The position numbers and the translations under genes were made by a program. Under the pieces are notes generated by a model. That model worked only from the letters and a program-made list of their open reading frames with translations. It had not been told where the DNA came from and searched no databases. 64,000 nucleotides of DNA, taken from contig NZ_CP151803.1 in the NCBI RefSeq assembly GCF_038446955.1, positions 5,580,001-5,644,000 of the forward strand, written 5' to 3'. Source of the stretch: Pedobacter sp. FW305-3-2-15-E-R2A2. GTDB lineage: Bacteria; Bacteroidota; Bacteroidia; Sphingobacteriales; Sphingobacteriaceae. Below, one piece after another: positions 8,153-18,000 of this stretch (positions are counted from its first letter, which is position 1; every line of letters begins with the position of its first letter).

Positions 8153-11100
8153 TTAAAATGAAGTATTGATACTGAACACAATTGCCCTTGCCCGTGGATA
8201 GGCCGAATAATCGAAACCTGGTGTCAGTGCAGAGTTCCTTACGGAAACCTCCGGATCCATTCCGGAATAATTGCTGAAGGTATAGAGGTTCTGCCCTGAA
8301 ACGGAAGCCCTCAGGCTTTTTAGATTCAGCCTTTTCAACACATCCGCTCCAAAATTATAGCCCAATGAAACGGTCTTTATCCTTAGAAAAGAGCCATCCT
8401 CCACCACACGGGAAGAGTAAACCCTTGGCCCCTGCCCTTTTACCCTGTTCAATGTATTGCTTGGATTTTCAGGTGTCCATCGGTCCGCATAATTCGCGTA
8501 TTGATTCAGGTTGGTTTTGTCGAGCATATTTCCCTCAAACAACATTCTGTTGGCATTATAGATGTCGTTTCCATAAGACCATTGCAGAAAAATACTCAGG
8601 TCAAAGTTTTTATAATTGAAATTATTGGTTAAACCGCCTACATGTAAGGGCTGACCTCTGCCAATCACCGTCTGGTCTTTGGTATCCACAACATTATTCC
8701 CATCCAGATCTTTGTACTTTACGTCACCGGGTTTGATGGTACTTCTAACATTTCCATTATTCGGCACATTGTCTTTCAAGGTATACACCCCCGGACTGCC
8801 TTCGTTAAAATCGCTAAACTGATAGATACCATCAAACTGGTAACCATAGAACTGTCCGATAGGTTGGTTTACCCTGGCGATGTACAATGGAATGCCATTG
8901 TACGAATTCTCCCAAGCCAGGGAAGTGGTTCTGAAATCTTGTCCCTGATTCAGGGCCAGGACCTTAGAACGGTTAAAGCTGATGTTAAAACTCGTTGACC
9001 ATTTAAAATCTTTATGGTCTATATTCCTGGTATTCAAGGTAAACTCCAATCCCTGGTTCCTCACCTTTCCGATGTTTTTAAAGGCGCTGACGTATCCTGT
9101 GGTATAAGGAAGATCGGCATCCAGCAACAGGTCGTAAGTGGTTTTGCGGTAAACATCTACCGTTAGTCCGATCCGGTCTTTAAACATGCTCAGGTCGTAA
9201 CCGATATCTGCCTGGGAAGTACTCTCCCATTTCAGGTCCGGATTTCCAAAAGCCAATGGTACTGCTCCGGGATTGATGGTATTGTTAAAACCGTAAGAAG
9301 CGCCGATCGGTAAGCCCAATACAGAGAGGTAAGAGAAATCTCCAACCCTGTTGTTTCCGGTCACTCCATAGCCAACCCTCAGCTTTGCATCATTTATAAA
9401 AGTCAGCTTTTTCAGAAAATCTTCATTGCTCATTCTCCAGGCCAAAGAGCCGGAAGGAAAATAGCTCCACCTGTTGCCCGCCATAAATTTAGAAGAACCA
9501 TCGGCGCGGAAAGAGGCACTCAGGAAGTATTTTGATTGGTAATCGTAGGTCACCCTGCCCAAAAAGGAAAGCAGTTTACTGTTGGAACTTACTGCCGTTA
9601 CCGGCTGTGGAATCCCTTCATCCAATCCATCGAGTCCCAGCGTTTCGTTTGGCACCTGCGTAGCAGACAATCCGTACCTGGAGAAGCGGTCTCCCTGAAA
9701 AGTAATGCCTCCTAAAACGTTCAGGTTATGCAGCTTATTGATGCGCTTTGCAAAGGTTAAAATGTTCTCATTTAACCAGCTGCTGTTTTGGTTATAAATC
9801 ATGGAGCCATTTACCCCGGTTAAACTTCTCGGTCCGCCGTAATAAGTCTGGCTGTTATAGAACACGTCATTTCGGCGCAGGTTATTGGTAATCCCTCCGG
9901 AAACTTTTAAAGTCAGGCTCGGAGTAAACGCATACTGTGCATAAGCATTGGCACGTAAGTTATTGGTGGTGGCATTCCTCAATTCATTTTTTGTGGAGAT
10001 CACCGGATTCACGCGGTAATCATTGGAACCATCCACTCCCGGATCAAAAAGCTGGTCGATTAAATCACCACCGCCGGTTCCCGAAGCAGGCCGGTATCCC
10101 CATACGCTATACAGCAGGTTGTTCGTTGCCGAGTTGGTTCCTGAACTGGGAATCGTTCCGCTGGTCTTGATATTGCTGTAATCGAAACTTCCAAACACCT
10201 TTAGTTTAGGGCTGACTTCCTGTGTCAAAGACATTCTTCCCTGATAGCGGGAGAAGCCTGAATTGATGATGATGCCATCCTGATCATTGATCGATCCGGA
10301 GATCACGTATTTCGTTTTATCAGTTCCACCGGTCAGGGAAATGTTGTGTTCCTGTGTAGGTGCCGTTCTATAAATCTGACTTTGCCAGTCCGTTCCTGTC
10401 ATCCCCCTATAAGAATCAAGGGTTTTGCCATCTGTAAAATACAAAAGCGGCGTATTTACCGGATCTACCTCCTGCTGAAGTCGCACAAACTCATAAGGAT
10501 TCATCAGCTCCAGCTTTTTGATGTTTTGCTGAAAACCCACCGTCCCGGTATAGGAAATCACAGCTGCCCCGATCTTACCGCTTTTGGTGGTAATCAGGAT
10601 CACTCCGTTTGCGCCTCTGGCACCATATATCGCCGTTGCAGAAGCATCTTTTAAGACTTCAATAGATTCAATATCCGCCGGATTGATGGCGTTATTATTG
10701 GCCGTTTCAATGGGAAAACCATCGATCACATATAAAGGAGAATTGTCCTGGGTAATGGAATTCTGGCCACGTATGACAATGTTAAAGGAAGAACCTGGCT
10801 GCCCGTCATTGGAAGCAACCTGTACCCCTGCAACCCGACCTGCCAAAGCTTCGTCAAAAGATTTCACGGGTGCTTTTTGAAGGTCGGCCATATTCACACT
10901 GCCTACTGCTCCGGTCAGGTCCCTTTTCCTGACGGAACCATAGCCAATCACCACGACATCATTCAGCACTTTGCTGTCCTCGGCCAGGGTCAGGTTAATC
11001 ACACCTTTATCGCCCACCGCAATTTCTCTCTGCAAATATCCGATATATGTAAAGACCAGGGTGGTGCTTCCTTTTACAGGAACCTGGATCGCATACTTTC

Positions 11101-11272
11101 CATCTTTATTCGTTGTGGCACCTCCCTTATTTCCTTTCACTAACACGCTTACGCCTATTAAAGGAAGTCCGTCTGTACGGTCAGTGACGATGCCTTCTAC
11201 CCTCCGCATGTCCTGGGCAAAGCCTGCACAGGCACACATCATGCACATCATAAAAAAGTACATTTTTTTCAT
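8153..11272 (-). CDS. SusC/RagA family TonB-dependent outer-membrane transporter
   Basis: A 1039-residue protein with signal peptide (1-19). It has an N-terminal carboxypeptidase-D-regulatory-like domain (about 22-105, VEGIVTDRTDGLPLIGVSVL), the SusC-type plug start (VVIGYGSVRKRDLTGAVGSV), and a plug containing VIRGQNSITQDNSPLYVIDG and IESIEVLKDASATAIYGARG. A long 22-strand-type barrel follows, ending in the aromatic terminal strand IVFSINTSF. It imports oligosaccharide across the outer membrane with TonB energy, in complex with the SusD protein encoded next. It follows the PL8 gene after 118 bases that hold a large inverted repeat, so its expression may be set separately from the enzyme genes. 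Confidence 0.95.
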   Translation of the reverse strand: MKKMYFFMMCMMCACAGFAQDMRRVEGIVTDRTDGLPLIGVSVLVKGNKGGATTNKDGKYAIQVPVKGSTTLVFTYIGYLQREIAVGDKGVINLTLAEDSKVLNDVVVIGYGSVRKRDLTGAVGSVNMADLQKAPVKSFDEALAGRVAGVQVASNDGQPGSSFNIVIRGQNSITQDNSPLYVIDGFPIETANNNAINPADIESIEVLKDASATAIYGARGANGVILITTKSGKIGAAVISYTGTVGFQQNIKKLELMNPYEFVRLQQEVDPVNTPLLYFTDGKTLDSYRGMTGTDWQSQIYRTAPTQEHNISLTGGTDKTKYVISGSINDQDGIIINSGFSRYQGRMSLTQEVSPKLKVFGSFDYSNIKTSGTIPSSGTNSATNNLLYSVWGYRPASGTGGGDLIDQLFDPGVDGSNDYRVNPVISTKNELRNATTNNLRANAYAQYAFTPSLTLKVSGGITNNLRRNDVFYNSQTYYGGPRSLTGVNGSMIYNQNSSWLNENILTFAKRINKLHNLNVLGGITFQGDRFSRYGLSATQVPNETLGLDGLDEGIPQPVTAVSSNSKLLSFLGRVTYDYQSKYFLSASFRADGSSKFMAGNRWSYFPSGSLAWRMSNEDFLKKLTFINDAKLRVGYGVTGNNRVGDFSYLSVLGLPIGASYGFNNTINPGAVPLAFGNPDLKWESTSQADIGYDLSMFKDRIGLTVDVYRKTTYDLLLDADLPYTTGYVSAFKNIGKVRNQGLEFTLNTRNIDHKDFKWSTSFNISFNRSKVLALNQGQDFRTTSLAWENSYNGIPLYIARVNQPIGQFYGYQFDGIYQFSDFNEGSPGVYTLKDNVPNNGNVRSTIKPGDVKYKDLDGNNVVDTKDQTVIGRGQPLHVGGLTNNFNYKNFDLSIFLQWSYGNDIYNANRMLFEGNMLDKTNLNQYANYADRWTPENPSNTLNRVKGQGPRVYSSRVVEDGSFLRIKTVSLGYNFGADVLKRLNLKSLRASVSGQNLYTFSNYSGMDPEVSVRNSALTPGFDYSAYPRARAIVFSINTSF

Positions 11273-11312
11273 ACTCAGTAAGTTTAGATTTGGTTTTTAA
11301 TAACCCTCCCAT

Positions 11313-11347
11313 GGATTATTGATATCAAATTTGCATATCAATAATCC
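11313..11347 (-). promoter_or_regulatory. Perfect 13-bp inverted repeat in the SusC leader
   Basis: Left arm GGATTATTGATAT (11313-11325), 9-nt loop, right arm ATATCAATAATCC (11335-11347), perfectly complementary. Flanking CCCTCC and GGGGGG (about 11305-11310 and 11354-11359) could extend it through G-U pairs. It lies 40 bases upstream of the SusC ATG, between PL8 and SusC. On the minus strand the downstream side is UUAUUAAAAA, a weak U-tract, so attenuator, operator or mRNA-processing hairpin are all possible. Confidence 0.5.
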
Positions 11348-11390
11348 GAACCAGGGGGGCCTAATTAATTTTTATAAGGGTAACAATCAG

Positions 11391-13502
11391 TTAAAAAACA
11401 GCCATTACCGTAGATCCAGCCATTTCAGCCTGCGGAACAGCAACTTCAGCACGGACAACCTTTCCCGTTTTTGAGTCGGTCAGGCTCAACGAGATGGTTT
11501 TCTCTTTCTGCAGAGGATCGGTTACATAAACTAACCTTTTCCCGGCTACATTTCTAACCATGAGGATACATGCTTTATCTGTTTTTATGGAGAAGGATGG
11601 AAAGTTGATACTTCCTGCCTCATAAAACACCGCCTGAGCAATGTCCAGCTGTTGATGATACACGCCCTGAAGCAGTTCGGTATTGGCAATCACCTGCACA
11701 CGGCCCGGGTCGTATTGTTTCATATCTTCTGCCGCTTTTACACCAGGCAACACGATATAAGCATATTTACCATTTACAGGTTTCGCTCCATGATTGATCC
11801 ACAGCTTAAATACATTTCCAGATAATTCTTTCTTAGGATGTGAGTTGTTGATCTGAAACCAATTGCCCTTTTGCAGATCAGTACTCAGGCTGAAATCCCC
11901 GCCCTCAGGAAAAACATAGGCAATGCCATCATGCCAGATCCAATCCTGAGCTTTGCCTTTTAAATTCAAGGTCTTTCCTGCTCCCAGTGGAAGCCGGTCT
12001 GAAGAAGTTTTTACCGCGCCATTTAACCAGCTTTGATTTAAAGTGGTTGTTACCGGCTCCGCAGCAGGACTATTGATTCCCGCACCGAGGCATACCACTT
12101 CCTCATCAAAAAAGAACCATGATTTTTTTGCCGATAAGTTATCGTAATCCAAAGCATAGGCACTTGCGCCATAGGTTTTATCGGAAACCCCGCCTGCAAA
12201 GGCATTACTTCCTTCTTGTCCCCAGAATTTAGTCATCTGACGATCTGCAGGATAATCTCTGGCCGTCACTCCCGGGATTTTATCCCATTCCCAAACTGGC
12301 ATGATGTTGTCATATTCCGGCCCTCGGACCTGGATGTTTGTTGCCCCATCTGCCAGGGTTCTGCCCAACAGGTTTTCTCCGTTTCCACTCTCACTTCGCT
12401 TCGTCCTGTTGCTCACCATACGCACATTAAAAGAATAACCGGGACGCAAATGAAGGGTATAATCTCCATTCCAGAACTGCTGGTGTAAAGGTTCAATCTG
12501 AACTTCCGGCCCAACAGTACCCTCCGTTCTCGCAATGGCACTTTCCCATTCCTGCTGATGTTTAGGATCAATCAGCTTCGCTACTTTTAGCCGGCTAGCC
12601 TCTCCTTTTTTATTTAAAATACCGGGCCTGCTTACGCCACGCCCTTCCACATTAAAATCAATATAGCTTCCGCGAATCGTTTTCAAATAGCTATCTCTAT
12701 AGTATTTAGAGAACAGCTGAAGTTTATCTTCGCTAAGTGCATAAGGGGTATTTCTTACATATCCTGCGAGTTTTAAAACACCGGCAATAAATACGGCACC
12801 ATAACTGGAAATCTGGAGCTGTGGCCCATGCTGGAGGTAAGAATAATCATATTGGAGCCCCTCTTTATAATGAACAAACCTAATTGGCTCAAACAATTCC
12901 CTGGTAGACAATGTCATCAGCGACTGATCCCGCGTTAATAACCCACGGTAAAAATAATGCAGGGCGATGTCTGTTTTATTTGCTCCGGTCTTTTTCTCCG
13001 GATTACCACGTTTCATGCGCGCTATTAACGATCCTTCCAAAGCTTTTGCCAGTTGTTTCTTTCCAACACGCATCTGAATCAGCAGCTCCCCCAAAGCCTG
13101 GGGAGTCGCAATCTCATTGTGCCACCAGTTGCTGCTTTTAGGATCGGTAGCATACCAATAACTGAAAGCATTGGAAATCCCCTGAAACATTTGATCATCC
13201 TGATAATAGCGGCTCCCTTTAGTGATGTAAGCCTGAATGAGCGTTTGCAATTTCAACAAGTGATCGCCAGGGATCCAATTCGTAATGGCGGTGTCTTTAT
13301 AATCGATGTCCTTCCAGCTTCCATCAGCTCCTAAAGCTTTTAAATTTCTGGTTGCCGGCTCATCCAGCTGCCCAACTGGCTTTACCAGATCCAGCACGAT
13401 CCTGTTCATGATCGTATCGTAAGGTTGAGCGGATTGTGCTTTCGTAAGTTCCGGGATCAGCAATAATAAAAACAAGCTGCAGCAGGCTAATAATTTCTTC
13501 AT
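11391..13502 (-). CDS. Polysaccharide lyase family 8 (chondroitin/hyaluronan lyase)
   Basis: A 703-residue protein starting at MKKLLACCSLFLLLLIPELT (signal peptide). A longer reading adds 14 residues with no signal character and would overlap the sulfatase gene, so I chose this start. PL8 landmarks: the alpha-toroid substrate region SSNWWHNEIATPQALGELLI and the catalytic His/Tyr stretch YSYLQHGPQLQISSYGAVF. The C-terminal half is beta-sheet sandwich (PEGGDFSLSTDLQKGNWFQI). PL8 enzymes cleave uronic-acid-containing glycosaminoglycans or xanthan by beta-elimination, leaving an unsaturated uronic acid, which is the substrate of the GH88 enzyme in the same operon. Exact specificity (chondroitin, dermatan or hyaluronan) cannot be read from sequence alone. 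Confidence 0.87.
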   Translation of the reverse strand: MKKLLACCSLFLLLLIPELTKAQSAQPYDTIMNRIVLDLVKPVGQLDEPATRNLKALGADGSWKDIDYKDTAITNWIPGDHLLKLQTLIQAYITKGSRYYQDDQMFQGISNAFSYWYATDPKSSNWWHNEIATPQALGELLIQMRVGKKQLAKALEGSLIARMKRGNPEKKTGANKTDIALHYFYRGLLTRDQSLMTLSTRELFEPIRFVHYKEGLQYDYSYLQHGPQLQISSYGAVFIAGVLKLAGYVRNTPYALSEDKLQLFSKYYRDSYLKTIRGSYIDFNVEGRGVSRPGILNKKGEASRLKVAKLIDPKHQQEWESAIARTEGTVGPEVQIEPLHQQFWNGDYTLHLRPGYSFNVRMVSNRTKRSESGNGENLLGRTLADGATNIQVRGPEYDNIMPVWEWDKIPGVTARDYPADRQMTKFWGQEGSNAFAGGVSDKTYGASAYALDYDNLSAKKSWFFFDEEVVCLGAGINSPAAEPVTTTLNQSWLNGAVKTSSDRLPLGAGKTLNLKGKAQDWIWHDGIAYVFPEGGDFSLSTDLQKGNWFQINNSHPKKELSGNVFKLWINHGAKPVNGKYAYIVLPGVKAAEDMKQYDPGRVQVIANTELLQGVYHQQLDIAQAVFYEAGSINFPSFSIKTDKACILMVRNVAGKRLVYVTDPLQKEKTISLSLTDSKTGKVVRAEVAVPQAEMAGSTVMAVF

Positions 13503-13518
13503 TTGGTTAGGATTTATA

Positions 13519-14949
13519 TTATGGGTAAAGTCTTTCCATTTCACGGCCTTTCAGGTCCATGCGGTGTTTAATGAGCTGGTTTTCGTCGCCGTAACTGCTG
13601 TACCAATGCGGCTGATCGAGCCCTTTTTCCCAATGGGAAAGCATGGCCAGTAGTTCTTTCACTTTCGCCGGATACTTCTCCGACAGGTTATTGTTTTCAG
13701 AAATGTCCTGACTAAGGTCAAAGAGCAGCACTTTATCTTTCACACGGATGAGTTTCCAGGAGGCTGACCTGATGGCCGCAGCAACGCCTCTCCTCCAGTA
13801 CAAGGCCTGGTGTGGTTTCCCTTTATTGCCCGATGTCAGATAAGGAAGCAGGTTTACACCATCCAGCTTCTTTAGTCCTTTTTGCTTGCCTTTGCCCGCA
13901 GCAAGTACTGTAGGAAGGATATCCAGGGAAATTACAGGCCGGTGATCTGTTTGATTGACCCCGATGTGCCCAGGCCATTTCATCATCATGGCTACCCGGA
14001 TTCCACCTTCCCATTTGGAACCTTTCATTCCTCTCAAAATTCCGTTATCGGAAGAGTTTACCGTTGCACCTCCATTATCATTGATAAAAACGACGATCGT
14101 ATTTTCTTCCAGACCATTTGCTTTAATCGCATTCAGTACAGCGCCTACGCCATCATCCAAAGAAGTCATCATTGCGGCATAAGCCCTTCTTCCGCTATCC
14201 GGAATTGATGCAAAGCGCTCCATCAAATCTGCCCTCGCATTCATAGGGGTATGAACCGCATTATAGGACAAGTACATAAAAAAAGGATTGCTTTTATTTT
14301 TCGCGATGAAAGCAGATGCCTTATCGGTAAACATGTCCGTGAGGTAGGTGATTTCCTGCTCCGGAACCTCCTTCTGGTTATCGTACAGGGCGTATTCTTT
14401 CTTTCTCGGCCCCTTATAGGCAAAGAAATCCCGGTGTCCACCTGTAAAACCGTAAAATTCATCAAAACCTCTGCGCAAAGGGGAATGTTTCTGTTCTTCT
14501 CCCTGATGCCATTTTCCGATGGCAATCGTTCTATAGCCATTGTCCTGCATCTCATTTCCAATCGTCCTTTCTGCGGGATCCATTCCGACATCGCTGAGCT
14601 GATATCCTGCCGCAACTTTGGTAGAAGTATTGTGTTCAAAGCCGAAACGTTGTTGATAGCGGCCTGTTAAAATACCCGCGCGGGAAGGCGCACATACAGA
14701 AGCAGAAACATAGGCATCGGTAAAGCGGATGCCCTGCTTTGCAATCGCATCTATATTTGGTGTGGGAATCTGCGTTCCGCCATAACAACCGAAATCGGCA
14801 TATCCGGCGTCATCGCTCACAATCACAATCACGTTGGGTTTTGTTTGCTTAGGTTTGCCGGGCGCAGGATTTCCCGGCCCCATCGCATTTACTGAAGACG
14901 TAACCAGCAAAGCGCTAAACATCATGATGATCAATTGATTCTTCTTCAT
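13519..14949 (-). CDS. S1-family sulfatase (formylglycine-dependent)
   Basis: A 476-residue secreted sulfatase with a signal peptide at 1-22. The maturation motif C-A-P-S-R sits at residues 86-90 and is of the Cys type, so an anaerobic-type or FGE-type maturase elsewhere must oxidise Cys86 to formylglycine. Calcium ligands are visible in PNVIVIVSDDAGYADFGCYG (Asp46, Asp47) and FINDNGG. The central AIGKWHQGEEQKHSPLRRGF is the conserved Lys/His stretch. It removes sulfate esters from glycans. As first gene of the operon, 16 bases before PL8, it implies a sulfated glycosaminoglycan such as chondroitin sulfate. Confidence 0.93.
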   Translation of the reverse strand: MKKNQLIIMMFSALLVTSSVNAMGPGNPAPGKPKQTKPNVIVIVSDDAGYADFGCYGGTQIPTPNIDAIAKQGIRFTDAYVSASVCAPSRAGILTGRYQQRFGFEHNTSTKVAAGYQLSDVGMDPAERTIGNEMQDNGYRTIAIGKWHQGEEQKHSPLRRGFDEFYGFTGGHRDFFAYKGPRKKEYALYDNQKEVPEQEITYLTDMFTDKASAFIAKNKSNPFFMYLSYNAVHTPMNARADLMERFASIPDSGRRAYAAMMTSLDDGVGAVLNAIKANGLEENTIVVFINDNGGATVNSSDNGILRGMKGSKWEGGIRVAMMMKWPGHIGVNQTDHRPVISLDILPTVLAAGKGKQKGLKKLDGVNLLPYLTSGNKGKPHQALYWRRGVAAAIRSASWKLIRVKDKVLLFDLSQDISENNNLSEKYPAKVKELLAMLSHWEKGLDQPHWYSSYGDENQLIKHRMDLKGREMERLYP

Positions 14950-15025
14950 AATTCTTTTACTACAGAAATCAAATATTCAGTTTAATTCGCTGATTGAAGA
15001 GGAAAAATCAGTTAAAAAGGGGGGA

Positions 15026-18000
15026 CTAATTTGTTTTTCGGGCATATTCCGAAGGTGCCACATCGAATTGCTTGCGAAACTCTTTGCTAAAATACTTCCT
15101 GTCGTTAAAGCCAACTGCATAAGCCACCTCAGAAATATTCAGCTGGTGTTCCGACAAAAGCTGAGCGGCCCGTTTCAACCGTTGAGACTTGATAAAATCT
15201 GTAATCGACAAGCCCGTAAGTGCCTTGATCTTTTTATACAACACCGTCTGACTCATCCCGATCTCCTCCACCAGACTTCCTACGTTAAACTCCGGATCTT
15301 CCATATGCGCTTCCAGCAACTTCATTAGCTTGTCAAGAAACTGCTCATCAGGAGAGGTGATTTCGATTCTTCCCGGCATGAGTAAAACCTGCCTGTTGTA
15401 TTTCTGCCGGAGTCCTTCACGTCCAAGCAGCAGGTTCCGGATACTGAGTTCCAGCACCTGTATGCTAAAAGGTTTGCTGATGTAAATATCTGCGCCCGCT
15501 TCCAACCCGTCCACCTGATGAAGATGGGAAGCCATGGCCGTCAGCATAATCACCGGAATATGATTGGTCCGCTCTTCCTGCTTCAATTTCGAACATAGCT
15601 CCAGTCCATTCATCCCTGGCATCGTCACATCACTAATGATCAGATCAGGAAGTTCTTCTATCGCGACATTCCATCCCTCCAGTCCATCCGCTGCGGTCAG
15701 TAAATAGTAGGTATGCTGTAAAGACTGAAGGATGAACCCTCTCAGTTCATCATTATCTTCCACTACCAATACGGTATATTTCTTTTCCCCGGCAGGAACA
15801 CCTTCTTTTTTCCCGGCATCTGCGGAAAGAATTTCCGGCAGCGCTGCCGGAAAAGGAATCAGATCTGATGATACCGCCAATTCTTCTGCACTAAAATGTG
15901 CGGAACCCAATGGCAGCCTTACCGTCAGACTGGTTTGTCCTCTTTCTTGCGCTGTAGCCTGCTCACTGGAAACAGAAATCTCTCCATGATGAAGTTCTAC
16001 AATGTTTTTCACCAAAGCCAAACCAATGCCCCAACCTTCCGTACTGATTTTCCCGGATTTCACCTGATAGAAATTGCTGAAGATCTTATCCAGCAGTTCC
16101 TCAGGAATTCCAATCCCGTTATCCTGGATGACCAGCTTTGCCTGTCCGTTTTCTACTCCTGCAAAAAAGCTGATCTCCCCTCCGTCGGGCGTATATTTGA
16201 AAGCATTGGACAGGATATTATAGCAGACCTTCTCCAGTTGTGCCGGATCAAAAAAGAGCAATAACTCCTCCTCCGGAGATTCAAAATGGTAAGTAATATT
16301 TTTGAGTTCGGCAAGGCCTTCATAGCTGCTAAAAATCTGCCTACAGAAAGCAATCAGCTCATTTTCCCTCACCTGGAGTTTCACATTTCCTGTTTCTATC
16401 TTCCGGAAATCCAGCAACTCCGTAATTAAACGCAGCAAACGGTCTGTATTTTTCTTAATGCCGGACAGCTGATAGTTGATGAGCTCATTTTCTTTACTCA
16501 TCTGGATCAGCTTTTCCAGGGGCGCGAAGATTAAGCTGAGCGGCGTACGGATTTCATGGGAGATCCTGGTAAAAAAGTCCAGCTTCATCTGATAAAGCTC
16601 CTGTTGCCTTTCGTTGTTCAGGTGCTCATAATAGAGCTCTGATTCCAGGCGCTCCTGTCTGCGGAAGAAACGAAAGATCAGGTAAAGCAATGTAGATACC
16701 GCAACCACATAACACAAATAGGCCCACCAGGTGCCCCACAAAGGCGGCAGTACCCGAATGTCTAATGCGGTAGGTTGTTCATTCCAAACGCCATCATTAT
16801 TGCTTCCTTTGACCAGCAATTTATATTCCCCTGCCGGCAGGTTCGTATAGGTTGCAGAAGGAATCGTCACATAGTTCCAATCTTTGTCAAAGCCCTCCAG
16901 TTTGTAGGCATATTTGTTGCGCTCCGGCTGGATATAATTTAAAGCCACGAAATCAATGCTGAAGATGTCCTGATCGGCAGAGAAAGTGATCTCTTTAACG
17001 CTACTGATGTCCTGCTTTAACAATTGATCCGGTCCTCCCACCAGAACGGGTTTATTGAACAGCTTCAATCCAGAAAAATCAACCTTGGGAAGGTGTTCAT
17101 TCTCTTTTATCTCTCTTGGGGTGAAAGCCACCAGTCCGTTATAACTGCCGAAATAAAGCTTCCCTTTTTCATCTTTATAGGCAGAGTTGAAATTGAATTC
17201 ATTTGCAGGTAATCCATCGGTGATGTTGTAATTTTTGAAGGAGCGTTGTTTCAGGTCGAATTTACTCAGCCCCCGGTCGGTACTCAGCCATAAACTCCCT
17301 TCGTTGTCCTCGAGAATACCAATGATGTTATCGCTGGCCAGGCCATTTTGCCTGTTATAACTAGTAAAGGACTGCGTTTTCGGATGATACAGACTCAGGC
17401 CGCCATGATGCGTTCCTACCCAGATGTTGCCATCATGATCTTCCTGAATACAGTTGATCTGATTCGATTGCAGGCTATCCTTATGGGCCGTGCTTTTCAG
17501 AAAAACTTTAAACTGCCTGGCTCCCGGCGACAAAAGATTGAGGCCTCTGGGCGTACCCACCCAAAAATTCTTTTTGCTATCAGAAAAAGAGAAACGAATA
17601 TAACTACTGCTAAGTCTTAACCCTGAGGAAGGTAAATCGGTTATTACCGAAAAGGTTTGCTTTTCAGGATCGAACAGGTTCAGTCCTTTTGAAGAAGTAC
17701 CCACCCATAAACGCCCCTGATGGTCTTCAGAAATGCTGCTCACATAGCCATAGCTTAAACTAGCCGGATTGTTGGGATCGTGCCTGTAATGCTTAAACTT
17801 CCCCGTCGACGGATTAAACAACTCCAGTCCGCCTTGAAATAAGCCAATCCAGATCTGTCCTTTCCGATCTTTATAAATGGCCTTAATGGTATTCGAACTG
17901 AGGCTACCAGGATCCGAAGGCTGGTTTACGTATTGCTTAAATTCATTGGTACTGGTATTGAAATAGTTCAGTCCCTGCCCTTCCGTCCCGATCCAAAGGT

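Noticed and set aside
11313..11347. Inverted repeat before SusC as an invertible promoter switch
   Set aside because: The loop is only 9 bp, too short to carry a promoter, and no recombinase gene is nearby.
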